DNA from: Roseovarius sp. MMSF_3281
GTDB lineage: Bacteria; Pseudomonadota; Alphaproteobacteria; Rhodobacterales; Rhodobacteraceae
DNA length: 64,000 nt
NCBI RefSeq assembly: GCF_030733685.1
Contig: NZ_JASHIM010000021.1
Location: 18,483 to 82,482, forward strand
Direction: 5' to 3'
Positions 15,963-25,154 of this stretch are shown here, one piece after another. A program made the position numbers and the translations under genes. The notes below the pieces were generated by a model, which searched no databases, had not been told where the DNA came from, and saw only the letters and a list, made by a program, of their open reading frames with translations. The stretch's first letter is position 1. The number at the start of each line of letters is the position of its first letter.

Positions 15963-17093
15963 TCAGATAACGATCAGGTCCGCCCCGGCCATTGGCGATA
16001 GCGGCTTTGCAGTGCCATCGGTGATTACGATATCCTCTTCATGGACCATGATTTTTCCGGGCCGTAGGTGCACCCCCGGCTCCAGCGTGATCACCATGCC
16101 CGGCTCAAGCACGGTTTGATCCTTCGCCGTCAGCGATAACCCCTCGGTCAATTGCATGCCCAACCCGTGGCCCAAACGCCCGGCCCCTTCGCCGCCGTCC
16201 ACGACATCGGCCATGGCGCGCCAGACATCGCAGGCCCGCGCACCGGGGCGCGCCGCCTCGAACCCGGCCTGGGTTGCCTCGATCAACCGGGTGTGCGCCG
16301 CGCGTTGCATATCGCTGGCCGCACCGATGGAGAAATTTCGGTCGTAGTCGCAAAAATACCCGTCCCAAACCGCCCCGGTATCCAGCATCAGAACCTCCCC
16401 TGTCTCCAAGGGCGCATCGCTCGCAGGTGAGATCACATCCGCATACCCTTCAGGCCCCGCGCCCCCTGCAAGGTAAGGCACCCAATCTGCCCCCTCCTCC
16501 AATAAAAGCCGCTGGAAATCCCGAAAGACACGCGACAGGGCTACGCCCGGCGCGGCAATCTCGCCCACACGGTCAAAGGCCCGCCCGGCAATGGCGCAGG
16601 CCTGCGCGATCTTGGCGGTCTCGGCCTGTGATTTCACCGCCCGAAGGCCCGCAACGATCCCGCGGTCATCGGTAAACGCCAGCCCGCTTCGCGCCTTCAT
16701 CGCCTCCAGGTCGGCCAAGGGCATGCGCAGGGCCATTCCCTGATGGCTGGGCAGGCCCACGGGGCCACCCACCTCGGCCAAGGCCTCGGCCAGAAGGCTG
16801 ATACCGTCATCGTCAGGGTCCGGTGCGGGCCATGTGCGAATATCATTGATCCACGTCTTGCCCATCAAGGCCGCCCCGATGGCGGGGATCACCGCGATCG
16901 GCTCACCGTGTGCCGGCACAATCAGGTACCAGGCGCGGCAGGGGCTTTCCCAAAACCGCGTCAGATAGCCCGAGAAATAGCGCACATCCGGCTCGGTGGT
17001 CAGCAAAAGCGCCCCAAGCCCGGCGTTTCCCATGCGTGCCTGCGCGCGGGTAACGCGCGCGCGGAATTCTTCCACCGCAAAGCCGCGTGTCAC
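15963..17093 (-). CDS. M24 family (Xaa-Pro type) metallopeptidase
   Basis: A 376-residue pita-bread-fold protein with an N-terminal creatinase-like domain (LLTTEPDVRYFSGYLTRFWE) and a C-terminal M24 domain. All five metal ligands of the family are recognisable: the two Asp in LDTGAVWDGYFCDYDR, the His of GHGLG, the Glu of TLEPG and the Glu of VHEEDIVI. Members include Xaa-Pro aminopeptidases and hydrolases such as ectoine hydrolase; the substrate is not readable. The GTG at 17093 overlaps the stop codon of the preceding lyase gene as GTGA, so translation is coupled. The ATG further upstream would lie deep in that gene. The pair probably acts in one small catabolic step series. Confidence 0.85.
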   Translation of the reverse strand: MTRGFAVEEFRARVTRAQARMGNAGLGALLLTTEPDVRYFSGYLTRFWESPCRAWYLIVPAHGEPIAVIPAIGAALMGKTWINDIRTWPAPDPDDDGISLLAEALAEVGGPVGLPSHQGMALRMPLADLEAMKARSGLAFTDDRGIVAGLRAVKSQAETAKIAQACAIAGRAFDRVGEIAAPGVALSRVFRDFQRLLLEEGADWVPYLAGGAGPEGYADVISPASDAPLETGEVLMLDTGAVWDGYFCDYDRNFSIGAASDMQRAAHTRLIEATQAGFEAARPGARACDVWRAMADVVDGGEGAGRLGHGLGMQLTEGLSLTAKDQTVLEPGMVITLEPGVHLRPGKIMVHEEDIVITDGTAKPLSPMAGADLIVI

Positions 17094-18121
17094 GCACCTG
17101 CCTCTTCGCTCAGGATACACAAAACCCGCGCATCGGCGGGCAGATCCATCAGGTGCAGCGCCGCCACCCCCGCGGCCCCCGATTCACTTGTTGCCAAGCC
17201 CCTGGCGGCCAGTTCCGGCAAAACCGCGCTGGCCTCGGCATCCGAGATCAGGGCAAAGGTATCCGCATCCCGCGCCAAGCCCTTGAGGGCAATCAGGGAC
17301 GGCGCCTTGCAATCCAAACGCCCCATGTTCGACACCGGCCCAACCGTTTCCACCGGCCCGCCCTCGGCGATACTGTGATGCAGGGCCGGTGCGGCGTCGG
17401 GTTCCACCACAGCGATTTGCGGCGCAGCGCCCCAAACCTTGCGGAACCACGCGGCACAGGCCCCGGCCAGCCCGCCGACACCTGCCTGCAACAAGATATG
17501 CGTCGGCGGCTCGGGCATTTGCCGCGCGGCCTCGGCGGCCATCGCCAGGTACCCTTCCATCAGGCGATGCGGCAGGTCGAAATACCCCTCCCACGAACTA
17601 TCCGACAACAAGGTCCAGCCTTTCTCCCTTGCCGTCTCGAAGGCCGCTTGCATACTGGCCTCGTACTCGGCCCCGGCGCGCACCACCTCGGCGCCCTTCT
17701 CGCGCAGCCGCGCGGCAAAACTCTCGGGAACGGTCTCGGACAAATACACCACGGCCTTGGCCCCGAAAATCCGTGCGCCCGCCGCGACCGAAAGGCCATG
17801 ATTGCCCGCGCTTGCCGTGATATACGTCCGCCCTTCAAGCGCGCGCGCCAAATCCTCGGCCCCCGTGGCCACGGCCTCATGGGCAATCACGTAAGCCGCG
17901 CCAAGGGCTTTGAAACTGCCCAGCCCCATGCGCCCGCGCTCGTCCTTAAGCCACAGTCGCGGGCCGAACCCCTCCACCTCGACCAAGGGTGTTTCACCGG
18001 CCGCCGGGCACTGTGCCAACAAAGCCTCGGGCGCCGCTGCGGCCACGCTGGGCCATGGCGCCCCCATCAAGACATCTTCTGGCAGGCCAGTCCCACGATA
18101 CCGATTGGATAGCTGTTGCAT
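17090..18121 (-). CDS. PLP-dependent ammonia-lyase (diaminopropionate/threonine dehydratase-like)
   Basis: A 343-residue fold-type II PLP enzyme. The Schiff-base lysine is Lys71 in GLGSFKALGAAY, preceded by the substrate-loop segment WLKDERGRMG. The serine-rich loop TASAGNHGLSVA and the Gly-rich phosphate-binding loop LLQAGVGGLAGA are present. The SFKALG form resembles diaminopropionate ammonia-lyases and hydroxyectoine EutB-like dehydratases more than classical IlvA, and no C-terminal ACT domain is present. The substrate is unassigned. It is the first gene of a two-gene unit with the overlapping M24 hydrolase. Confidence 0.83.
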   Translation of the reverse strand: MQQLSNRYRGTGLPEDVLMGAPWPSVAAAAPEALLAQCPAAGETPLVEVEGFGPRLWLKDERGRMGLGSFKALGAAYVIAHEAVATGAEDLARALEGRTYITASAGNHGLSVAAGARIFGAKAVVYLSETVPESFAARLREKGAEVVRAGAEYEASMQAAFETAREKGWTLLSDSSWEGYFDLPHRLMEGYLAMAAEAARQMPEPPTHILLQAGVGGLAGACAAWFRKVWGAAPQIAVVEPDAAPALHHSIAEGGPVETVGPVSNMGRLDCKAPSLIALKGLARDADTFALISDAEASAVLPELAARGLATSESGAAGVAALHLMDLPADARVLCILSEEAGA

Positions 18122-18331
18122 GTTCCCCCCATTTTATTTCGCCGCATCTGATACAAAGCCATGGATCGCGTCAATCCTGCATCTGCGACAGGGGGCTGCT
18201 TTCCATGGGCCGTAATTTTTTTCCCGGGCACCTTGGAACACCACACTGCCCCCTGCGTTGACCCTCCAGACGCGCATTCAGTGCGTTAGAGACAATCCGC
18301 AGGGAAAAATCCTGCAGAAACGGAGGACTTT

Positions 18332-18838
18332 ATGACCTTTCGCAACTTCGCCATCGTAACGGCCCTGAGCAGTGCAACCGCGCTTGCCGCACATGCGACG
18401 GAAAACGACACCACCAACATCTACGATGACGACGGCGACCGTCAGCAAACTCAGGAAACCATGTCCGAAAGCATGGGCGAAGCGACCGTTGATGCCGAGG
18501 GCCAAGTCACTGCACCCTTCTCAGGCGACGTATCGAAACCTGAACTGACCGAAGCCGACCGCACCAAGGTTGAAAACATCGTGGCCGCGGCGGATGAAGG
18601 CGCGATCGTAACCTCGGTTGACGACCTTGAGATCGGCACGATCTACGCCAACGAAGGCGACTTGGACGCCGAGCATCTGGTCTATGTGAATGTCGCGGAA
18701 GATGCCAACCTCATGGCTGATCGTATCGCCTTCCGCACCAGCACCCTCAGCGTCGAGGAAAGCGGCGGCCTTGAATACGCCCTGACGCTTGAGCAACTGC
18801 GCGAAGCAGTGGCCGACAAGGTCAGCGACTCGATGTAA
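18332..18838 (+). CDS. acidic exported protein of unknown function
   Basis: A 168-residue protein with a signal peptide (MTFRNFAIVTALSSATALAAHA, cleavage near 22). The mature part is highly acidic. An Asp/Glu/Gln-rich linker (about 23-75) is followed by a compact domain whose pattern DLEIGTIYANEGDLDAEHL recalls a PRC-barrel strand order, but that resemblance is weak. ATG 18332 follows a strong GGAGGA. The gene stands alone, with 210 bases without a gene before it and purL after it. I do not recognise the family. Confidence 0.75.
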   Translation: MTFRNFAIVTALSSATALAAHATENDTTNIYDDDGDRQQTQETMSESMGEATVDAEGQVTAPFSGDVSKPELTEADRTKVENIVAAADEGAIVTSVDDLEIGTIYANEGDLDAEHLVYVNVAEDANLMADRIAFRTSTLSVEESGGLEYALTLEQLREAVADKVSDSM

Positions 18839-19022
18839 GCGTCGGCTCACATGCCACGACTGATACCAGCCTGATCAGCGGCCCGGTCCACCCGACCGGG
18901 CCGTTTGGCGCCCGAAAGGCTTTTCGCCACCATCCCGCACCGCCTGCCAATCGCCCCCTTCCCCCGGACCTTCGCATGCCGTAAAGAGGCGCCAATCGGA
19001 CACCTTGGGGGAATCCATCAAA

Positions 19023-21188
19023 ATGCAGGACCCGGCAATCACGCCCGAACTGATCGAGGCCCATGGCCTCAAGCCCGAAGAATACGACATGATCCTCGAG
19101 ATCATAGGCCGCGACCCCACCTTCACCGAACTGGGCATTTTCTCGGCCATGTGGAACGAACATTGTTCCTACAAATCCTCCAAGAAATGGCTGCGCACCC
19201 TGCCCACCGAAGGCCCGCAGGTTATCTGCGGCCCCGGCGAAAACGCGGGCGTGGTGGATATCGGCGACGGTCAGGCCGTGATCTTCAAGATGGAAAGCCA
19301 CAACCACCCGTCGTACATCGAACCCTATCAGGGCGCGGCGACCGGCGTGGGCGGTATCCTGCGCGATGTCTTCACAATGGGCGCGCGCCCCATCGCGGCG
19401 ATGAACTCGCTTTCCTTCGGTGAGCCGGACCACCCCAAAACCCGACAACTTGTGCATGGCGTCGTCGAAGGCGTCGGCGGCTATGGCAACTGCTTCGGCG
19501 TGCCCACCGTGGGCGGCGAAGTGCGCTTTGATGCGGCCTATAACGGCAACTGCCTTGTGAACGCCTTTGCCGCAGGCCTCGCGGATGCCGACAAGATTTT
19601 CTACTCCGCCGCCTCGGGCGTCGGCATGCCGGTGGTGTACCTCGGGGCCAAGACGGGCCGCGATGGCGTCGGCGGGGCCACCATGGCCTCGGCGGAATTC
19701 GATGAAAGCATCGAAGAAAAACGCCCCACCGTGCAGGTTGGCGACCCCTTCACCGAAAAGCGCCTGATGGAAGCCACGCTGGAACTGATGGCCACCGGCG
19801 CGGTGATCTCGATTCAGGATATGGGCGCGGCGGGCCTGACCTGTTCCGCCGTCGAAATGGGCGACAAGGGCGGCCTTGGCGTCAAGCTGCAACTCGATCA
19901 GGTCCCGCAGCGCGAAGAGAACATGACCGCCTACGAGATGATGCTTTCGGAAAGCCAGGAACGCATGCTCATGGTCCTGCGCCCGGAAAAAGAAGACGAG
20001 GCCCGCGCCGTTTTCGAAAAATGGGATCTCGACTTTGCCATTGTCGGCGAAACCATCGCCGAAGACCGCTTCCTGATCATGCACGGCAACGCGGTCAAGG
20101 CCGATCTGCCGCTGGCCACCCTTTCGGGCAGCGCGCCGGAATACGACCGCCCTTGGGAAGCCCCCCAGCCCGCCGAGGCGCTTGACTCCGACAGCGTGCC
20201 GGGCGTCGATCCCATCGACGGGCTCAAGGCGCTGATCGGCTCGCCCAACTACTGCTCGCGGCAATGGGTCTATGAACAATACGACACCATGGTCATGGCC
20301 GACACCGCCCGCGGCCCCGGGATTGGCGCGGGCCTTATCCGCGTGCATGGCACCGACAAGCTGCTAGCCTTCACCTCGGATGTGACGCCCCGCTACGTCA
20401 AGGCCAACCCCGTCGAGGGCGGCAAACAGGCCGTGGCCGAGGCCTATCGTAACCTCACCGCCCTTGGCGCGCGCCCCCTTGCAACCACCGACAACATGAA
20501 CTTCGGCAACCCCGAAAAGCCCGAGATCATGGGCCAGTTCGTCGGTGCCATCAAGGGTATTGGCCAAGCGGTTTCGGCGCTGGATATGCCGATCGTGTCG
20601 GGCAATGTCTCGCTTTATAACGAAACCGACGGTCAGGCGATCCTGCCCACCCCCACCATCGGGGCCGTTGGCCTGATCGACCACGCCGACAAGGCCATTG
20701 GCGGCGAGGTGCGCGACGGCCATGTCGCCATCCTCATCGGTGAGGCCACCGGCCACCTTGGTCAATCCGCCATCCTGGCCGAGGTCTATAACCGCATCGA
20801 AGGCGACGCGCCCGCCGTGGACCTTGAGGCCGAGAAACGCAACGGCGACTTCATCCGCGACAACCACGCGCTGATCAAGGCCTGCACCGACCTGTCGGAT
20901 GGCGGACTGGCCCTTGCAGCCTTCGAGATGGCCGAGGCCGCGGGCGTGGGCGTGCAACTCGACAGCGACGAGACCCCCACCCTCTTCGGCGAAGATCAGG
21001 CGCGGTACCTCGTGGCCTGCAACTTTGACCAGGCCGAGGCGCTGATGATCGCGGCCGGCCGCGCGGGCGTGCCGATCCAGAGCGTTGGCAAGTTCACCGG
21101 CGATACGGTGAAGTTCGGCACCTCCGAAGCGCCCCTTTCCGAACTGTCGACCATCTATCGCAATACCTTCGGCGAGACCTTCGCCTGA
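19023..21188 (+). CDS. purL: phosphoribosylformylglycinamidine synthase subunit PurL
   Basis: A 721-residue small-type PurL, the ATP-dependent synthetase subunit that works with PurQ and PurS in de novo purine synthesis. Recognisable segments are [15 protein letters not shown] (near residue 35), [20 protein letters not shown] and the duplicated AIR-synthase-like halves with [20 protein letters not shown] and TDLSDGGLA. The length separates it from the 1300-residue fused form. ATG 19023 is preferred to an in-frame TTG at 19005 because GGGGGA stands about 10 bases upstream. purQ and purS are not in the window; bolA follows after 97 bases. Confidence 0.96.
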   Translation: MQDPAITPELIEAHGLKPEEYDMILEIIGRDPTFTELGIFSAMWNEHCSYKSSKKWLRTLPTEGPQVICGPGENAGVVDIGDGQAVIFKMESHNHPSYIEPYQGAATGVGGILRDVFTMGARPIAAMNSLSFGEPDHPKTRQLVHGVVEGVGGYGNCFGVPTVGGEVRFDAAYNGNCLVNAFAAGLADADKIFYSAASGVGMPVVYLGAKTGRDGVGGATMASAEFDESIEEKRPTVQVGDPFTEKRLMEATLELMATGAVISIQDMGAAGLTCSAVEMGDKGGLGVKLQLDQVPQREENMTAYEMMLSESQERMLMVLRPEKEDEARAVFEKWDLDFAIVGETIAEDRFLIMHGNAVKADLPLATLSGSAPEYDRPWEAPQPAEALDSDSVPGVDPIDGLKALIGSPNYCSRQWVYEQYDTMVMADTARGPGIGAGLIRVHGTDKLLAFTSDVTPRYVKANPVEGGKQAVAEAYRNLTALGARPLATTDNMNFGNPEKPEIMGQFVGAIKGIGQAVSALDMPIVSGNVSLYNETDGQAILPTPTIGAVGLIDHADKAIGGEVRDGHVAILIGEATGHLGQSAILAEVYNRIEGDAPAVDLEAEKRNGDFIRDNHALIKACTDLSDGGLALAAFEMAEAAGVGVQLDSDETPTLFGEDQARYLVACNFDQAEALMIAAGRAGVPIQSVGKFTGDTVKFGTSEAPLSELSTIYRNTFGETFA

Positions 21189-21285
21189 CAGATCACGCGC
21201 GCGCCCCACCGGCGCGCGCCATCCCTTGCAACACCCCCTGACCGGGTCTACATTTTTGCATAGGACCAAGAAAAGGAAACGCCGC

Positions 21286-21528
21286 ATGCCCATTCAAGCG
21301 CAGGAAATCGAGGATCTGATCCGCACGAGCTTTCCCGACGCCCAGATCACGATCACGGATCTGGCAGGCGACGGAAACCACTACGCCGCCGAAGTGATCG
21401 ACGCCTCCTTCAAGGGCATGAACCGCGTGCAACAACAACGCGCGGTTTACGCGGCCCTCAAGGGTAAAATGGACGGCCCATCGGGCGACCTTCACGCCTT
21501 GGCCCTGACGACAAAGGCCCCCGACTAG
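21286..21528 (+). CDS. BolA family protein
   Basis: An 80-residue BolA/IbaG-type protein. The helix-turn-helix-like KH fold is indicated by DLIRTSFPDAQITITDLAGDGNHYA near the start and by FKGMNRVQQQRAVYAAL. The conserved His residues in GNHY and DLHAL are candidate Fe-S ligands in complexes with monothiol glutaredoxin. The CGFS glutaredoxin gene lies two genes downstream, matching the known BolA-Grx4 partnership in iron-sulfur trafficking. The ATG follows AAAAGGAAAC. Confidence 0.92.
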   Translation: MPIQAQEIEDLIRTSFPDAQITITDLAGDGNHYAAEVIDASFKGMNRVQQQRAVYAALKGKMDGPSGDLHALALTTKAPD

Positions 21529-21563
21529 TCGGCCCGAAGGCAAAGACCGAGGAGCCACGCAGG

Positions 21564-21800
21564 ATGCAGAATTCCCCATTCGGTGCCGAAGGCCACGCTC
21601 TTTTCACCCTGCACCCGGCGATCATGCTTGTGCTTGTGCCATTCGTGATCATGTTCGTCTGGGCCTCGTACAAGGAATACCAACGCTGGCGGCGGTTCGG
21701 GCCTTCGAAGAACAAGCGCGGGGCCTATGACATCGACGAGACCGCCCCAAGCTACGAACCGCCCGTCAATGACGACGACACAAACGACGAGACAAAATGA
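21564..21800 (+). CDS. small single-pass membrane protein of unknown function
   Basis: A 78-residue protein with one hydrophobic helix (about residues 18-36, HPAIMLVLVPFVIMFVWAS), then a basic stretch (YKEYQRWRRFGPSKNKR) and an acidic tail rich in Asp and Thr. The basic side after the helix suggests the C-terminus is cytoplasmic. ATG 21564 is preceded by AGGAGCC at a usable distance. It lies between bolA and grxD (35 and 7 bases from its neighbours) and so is probably translated in the same message. The codon pattern fits the neighbours. No family recognised. Confidence 0.7.
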   Translation: MQNSPFGAEGHALFTLHPAIMLVLVPFVIMFVWASYKEYQRWRRFGPSKNKRGAYDIDETAPSYEPPVNDDDTNDETK

Positions 21801-21807
21801 GGTTGCC

Positions 21808-22170
21808 ATGAGTGACGCGAAAACCCAGATCGACGAAACCGTAAAATCCAACGACGTGGTGCTTTACATGAAAGGCACCAAGGATATGCCGCAATGCGGT
21901 TTCTCCTCGCGCGTGGCGGGGGTGCTGAATTACATGGGGGTGGAGTTCAAGGATGTGAACGTGCTGGCCGACGAGGCGATCCGGCAAGGCATCAAGGATT
22001 ACTCCGACTGGCCCACGATCCCGCAACTTTACATCAAGGGCGAATTCGTCGGCGGCTGCGATATCATCACCGAGATGACCCTCTCGGGCGAGTTGGACCA
22101 GATGTTCGACCAGAACGGTGTCACCTTTGACAAGGACGCCGCCGAGAAGATCCGCGAAGCCAACGCGTAA
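21808..22170 (+). CDS. grxD: monothiol glutaredoxin, Grx4 family
   Basis: A 120-residue CGFS-type glutaredoxin that carries a bridging [2Fe-2S] cluster with glutathione and passes it to apoproteins or to BolA. The active site is MPQCGFSSRV with Cys30. The glutathione-binding features SDWPTIPQLYIKGEFVGG and GCDI are present. The start (MSDAKTQ) follows GAGGTTGCC at the end of the preceding small gene. It closes the purL-bolA-grxD run. Confidence 0.96.
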   Translation: MSDAKTQIDETVKSNDVVLYMKGTKDMPQCGFSSRVAGVLNYMGVEFKDVNVLADEAIRQGIKDYSDWPTIPQLYIKGEFVGGCDIITEMTLSGELDQMFDQNGVTFDKDAAEKIREANA

Positions 22171-22180
22171 TCCAGAGGAC

Positions 22181-22272
22181 GCGCCTGCGGCGCGGCAGGT
22201 TAAGCGCGCTGATGCGCGCCAGATGAGGGGCTTTGCCCCTCGGCCTGCGGCCTCACCCCAGGATACTTGTCA
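22181..22272 (+). repeat. cluster of four short hairpins with CCCCxGG-TA-TT tail (intergenic repeat, copy 1)
   Basis: Four successive hairpins: GCGCC/GGCGC (22181-22193), GCGCGC/GCGCGC (22204-22219), GAGGGGC/GCCCCTC (22225-22241) and GGCC/GGCC (22242-22252). CCCCAGGATACTT follows (22256-22268). The third hairpin plus tail matches 49055-49090 in reverse orientation. It lies between the 3' ends of grxD and the TRAP permease gene and may act as a bidirectional stop or an mRNA 3'-end stabiliser. Confidence 0.6.
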
Positions 22273-22285
22273 AAAGAAGAAGGGC

Positions 22286-24076
22286 TTAGAGGGGCCAGAG
22301 GATGGCCCCCAGCCCCAAGGCAAGGGCGGCACCGCGAAGCGGGGCCGCTTTTTTGCGCACCAAGGCCCAGCTGATCAGCGCAAGGCCAAGGCCGATCTTG
22401 AGCGCGGCAAGGATGGCCGGTCCGATGCCTGTGGCAAGGCCGATCACATCCGGGTTGGCCACCATACCCAGCGGGATAAGGTAGAGCCCCACGCCAAGCG
22501 CCATGGCCGTGATCGCCACCCGCAGCCAATTTTCCCCGATCATGCCCGAAGCGATAAAGACCGCGCCGCAGACCGGCGGGGTGATGGTTGAGAGCAGCGC
22601 GTACCAGAAAACGAAAAGATGTGCCTGCAAAGGCTCGAGGCCCAGTTCGATCAGGGCGGGCCCGGCCACCGACACACAGATCACGTAGGCCGCCGTGGTG
22701 GGCACTTCCATCCCCAGCACGAGGCAGGCAAAGGCCGTCAGCAGAAGCGAGGGCCAAAGCATCCCGCCCGAAACCGAAAGGATCAGCGAGGTGATTTTCA
22801 CACCCAGCCCGGTAACCCCCAGCACACCAATGACAAGCGACGCACAGAAGATGATCGACCCGATCAGCGCCACCTGTCGTCCGGCGGCCATCAGGGCCGT
22901 TTCCACCCGGGCCACGGCGCGCGTCAGGTCAACCCGCAGGTCCGCGCCGGTCAACAACAGGACCGCCGAGACCATGATCGCCAGACAGGCCGCATATTGC
23001 GGCGTGACGCGCAATCCGAACATCCCCCACAGCAGCACGCCAAAGGGCACAAGGAAGAAGGCAGAAGTCACCAAGACCGCCCGCACCTCGGGCCGGTCTT
23101 CCTTTGCCAGACCGCGCAGGTCGAAGCGCCGGGCATAGCCGTCGATCCCGATCCAGACCGCCCAGAAATACAAAAGCGCCGGCAAGGCCGCGGCAGCCAT
23201 GATTCCGGTGTAAGGCACCCCCGTCAGCTCCACCATGACAAAGGCCCCTGCCCCCATCAGCGGTGGCATGATCTGGCCGCCGGAACTGGCCACCGCTTCC
23301 ACCGCCGCGGCAATCCGCTTGGGATATCCCAGGCCCTCCATCGCTGGCAGGGTAATCGCCCCGGTCGAGGCCACATTGGCCGAGGCCGACCCCGAGATCG
23401 ACCCGAAAAGCGCCGATGAAAGGACCGAAACCTTGGCTGCCCCGCCGCGCAAACGCCCCGCCGCCGCCGAGGCCAGGTTCATGAAGCCCTGCCCGGCCTC
23501 GCCCGCGTTCAGCACCGCGCCGAAAATGACGAAGATCGCCACGACATTGACCGACACGGCGGTCAACGTACCCCAAAGCCCGCCTTCGGCAATGGTCAAC
23601 GTCCCAAGGAAACTTTCGACGGGCGTACCGGAATGGCCGAAACGGCCCGGGATATGCTGCCCGAACAGCCCATAAAGCAAGGCCGTCAAAGCCACCAAGG
23701 GCAAGGGCCAGCCAATCGCCCGCCGCGCGGCCTCCAACACCACACCGATAAGCGCGGCAGCGATCCAGACCTGGGCCTCGCCTTCCAGAAACCCGTATTG
23801 ATCGGCCAAGGCATCATGGCTCAAGGCCACCCAGGCCGCCGCGGCAACACCCACCGCACAAAGCGCCACGCCCGACCACAGCGCCGCCCCCTGACGCCCC
23901 CAGATCAGCACCCAAGGCAGCACGAAAATCAAATGTACCGGGCGGCTGATCAGATTGGGCACAAGCCCGGAGAACACCAACCCGATATGAAAGACGACAG
24001 AGGCCAGCGCGAAGCTGGCCCAGAATGCCCGCGCCACACCCTGCGGCGCGGGGCTATCGTTCAACCCGATGCTCAC
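22286..24076 (-). CDS. TRAP transporter permease, fused small and large subunits (TAXI type)
   Basis: A 596-residue inner-membrane protein with well over a dozen hydrophobic helices. It is the fused DctQ-DctM permease used with TAXI-type binding proteins for Na+- or H+-driven uptake of organic acids or amino acids. DctM landmarks include GSISGSASANVASTGAITLPAM and VASSGGQIMPPLMGAGAFVM (near the middle) and the C-terminal STITPPVCGAVFIASGM. Translation begins with GTG (24074-24076), which overlaps the TGA of the binding-protein gene as GTGA, so the two are coupled. The substrate is not readable from sequence. Confidence 0.93.
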   Translation of the reverse strand: MSIGLNDSPAPQGVARAFWASFALASVVFHIGLVFSGLVPNLISRPVHLIFVLPWVLIWGRQGAALWSGVALCAVGVAAAAWVALSHDALADQYGFLEGEAQVWIAAALIGVVLEAARRAIGWPLPLVALTALLYGLFGQHIPGRFGHSGTPVESFLGTLTIAEGGLWGTLTAVSVNVVAIFVIFGAVLNAGEAGQGFMNLASAAAGRLRGGAAKVSVLSSALFGSISGSASANVASTGAITLPAMEGLGYPKRIAAAVEAVASSGGQIMPPLMGAGAFVMVELTGVPYTGIMAAAALPALLYFWAVWIGIDGYARRFDLRGLAKEDRPEVRAVLVTSAFFLVPFGVLLWGMFGLRVTPQYAACLAIMVSAVLLLTGADLRVDLTRAVARVETALMAAGRQVALIGSIIFCASLVIGVLGVTGLGVKITSLILSVSGGMLWPSLLLTAFACLVLGMEVPTTAAYVICVSVAGPALIELGLEPLQAHLFVFWYALLSTITPPVCGAVFIASGMIGENWLRVAITAMALGVGLYLIPLGMVANPDVIGLATGIGPAILAALKIGLGLALISWALVRKKAAPLRGAALALGLGAILWPL

Positions 24077-25026
24077 TTCTGCGCGTCAGTCAGGCTCATG
24101 CCTGCCTCTTCATAGTAGCGCACCGCGCCGGGGTGGATCTTGCCGGTGATATTGCCCATCAGGCCCTCATCGACACCGCCCCACCACTTGGCGGCCTCGG
24201 CCATTTTGCCCTTCTGCTCCCAATAGGTCTTGGTCAGGCTATAGGCCGTGTCGTCATCCATCTTGGTGGTCGTATAGGCCACCACGGGCAGCGAGGTGGT
24301 CACGATGTCTTCGCCTTGCCCCGCATAGGTGCCCGCCGGGATCACCAGCTTGGTGCGCTTGGTCTCAGTGATCTGCTCGTCGCTCAGCGATAGAACCCTG
24401 ACCCCGGTGGAGGCCGCGGCCTCCACCACGTTGGGCGCGGGCCACGACCCGGCGGTCACGAACCCGTCGATCTGGCCGTTCTTGAGCGCGGGAACCGCGT
24501 TCGACAATTCCACATCGGCCACCTCGACCTCGTCCTCGATACCGAAAAGGCCAAGGTATTTCTCGCCCTCGCGCGCGCCGAAACTCCCCTTGCCCAGAAG
24601 GATCGTCTTGCCTTTCAGATCGTCGAAGGTTTCCGCGCCGCTGTCTTCGCTCATCACGAAATGCATGGTCAGCGACGGGATCGGGAACAAGGCGCGGATG
24701 TCGTCAAAGGCCGGGTTGCCCTTGCCCTCGAACATCGCCTTGCCGCCTTGCGCCAGCTTCACCAGAACCGGCGGCGTGGTGAACACGTAATCGCCACCGC
24801 GCGCCCGTACTTCCATCACGTTCTGGACCGAGCCTTGGCTTTCCTCGACCGTGACATTGATCTCGCCATCGCTGGCCCCTTCCATCGCCTCGGCGATCTG
24901 CACCGCCATCTGGTAATAGGACGAGGTCGATTTCGCCGATTTATAGGTTACCCGTGTCTCGGCCATGGCCGGCGCTGCGGTCATCGCGCAGATCGCGGTT
25001 CCGAAAAGAATGGATCGAATGTTCAT
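24073..25026 (-). CDS. TAXI family TRAP transporter solute-binding subunit
   Basis: A 317-residue periplasmic binding protein. The signal peptide is MNIRSILFGTAICAMTAAPAMA with cleavage after residue 22. The mature part shows TAXI-family features: a Ser/Thr/Tyr-rich N-terminus (SAKSTSSYYQMAVQIAEAM), ESQGSVQNVMEV and LKGKTILLGKGSFGAREG. It hands its ligand to the fused permease encoded immediately downstream with overlapping codons. The ATG at 25026 follows AGGGAGGTACAGC. Ligand unknown; characterised family members carry acidic amino acids or dicarboxylates. Confidence 0.92.
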   Translation of the reverse strand: MNIRSILFGTAICAMTAAPAMAETRVTYKSAKSTSSYYQMAVQIAEAMEGASDGEINVTVEESQGSVQNVMEVRARGGDYVFTTPPVLVKLAQGGKAMFEGKGNPAFDDIRALFPIPSLTMHFVMSEDSGAETFDDLKGKTILLGKGSFGAREGEKYLGLFGIEDEVEVADVELSNAVPALKNGQIDGFVTAGSWPAPNVVEAAASTGVRVLSLSDEQITETKRTKLVIPAGTYAGQGEDIVTTSLPVVAYTTTKMDDDTAYSLTKTYWEQKGKMAEAAKWWGGVDEGLMGNITGKIHPGAVRYYEEAGMSLTDAQK

Positions 25027-25154
25027 TGCTGTACCTCCCTGTGATTTGGCCCCATAAGACCCGCCTGCGCGCCCATGGTCAACGGCCCATACCCGAAGAA
25101 AAACCGCCGACCAACTGGGCCGGCAGCCTTTCGTGATCAATGCCTTTCAAAGGC

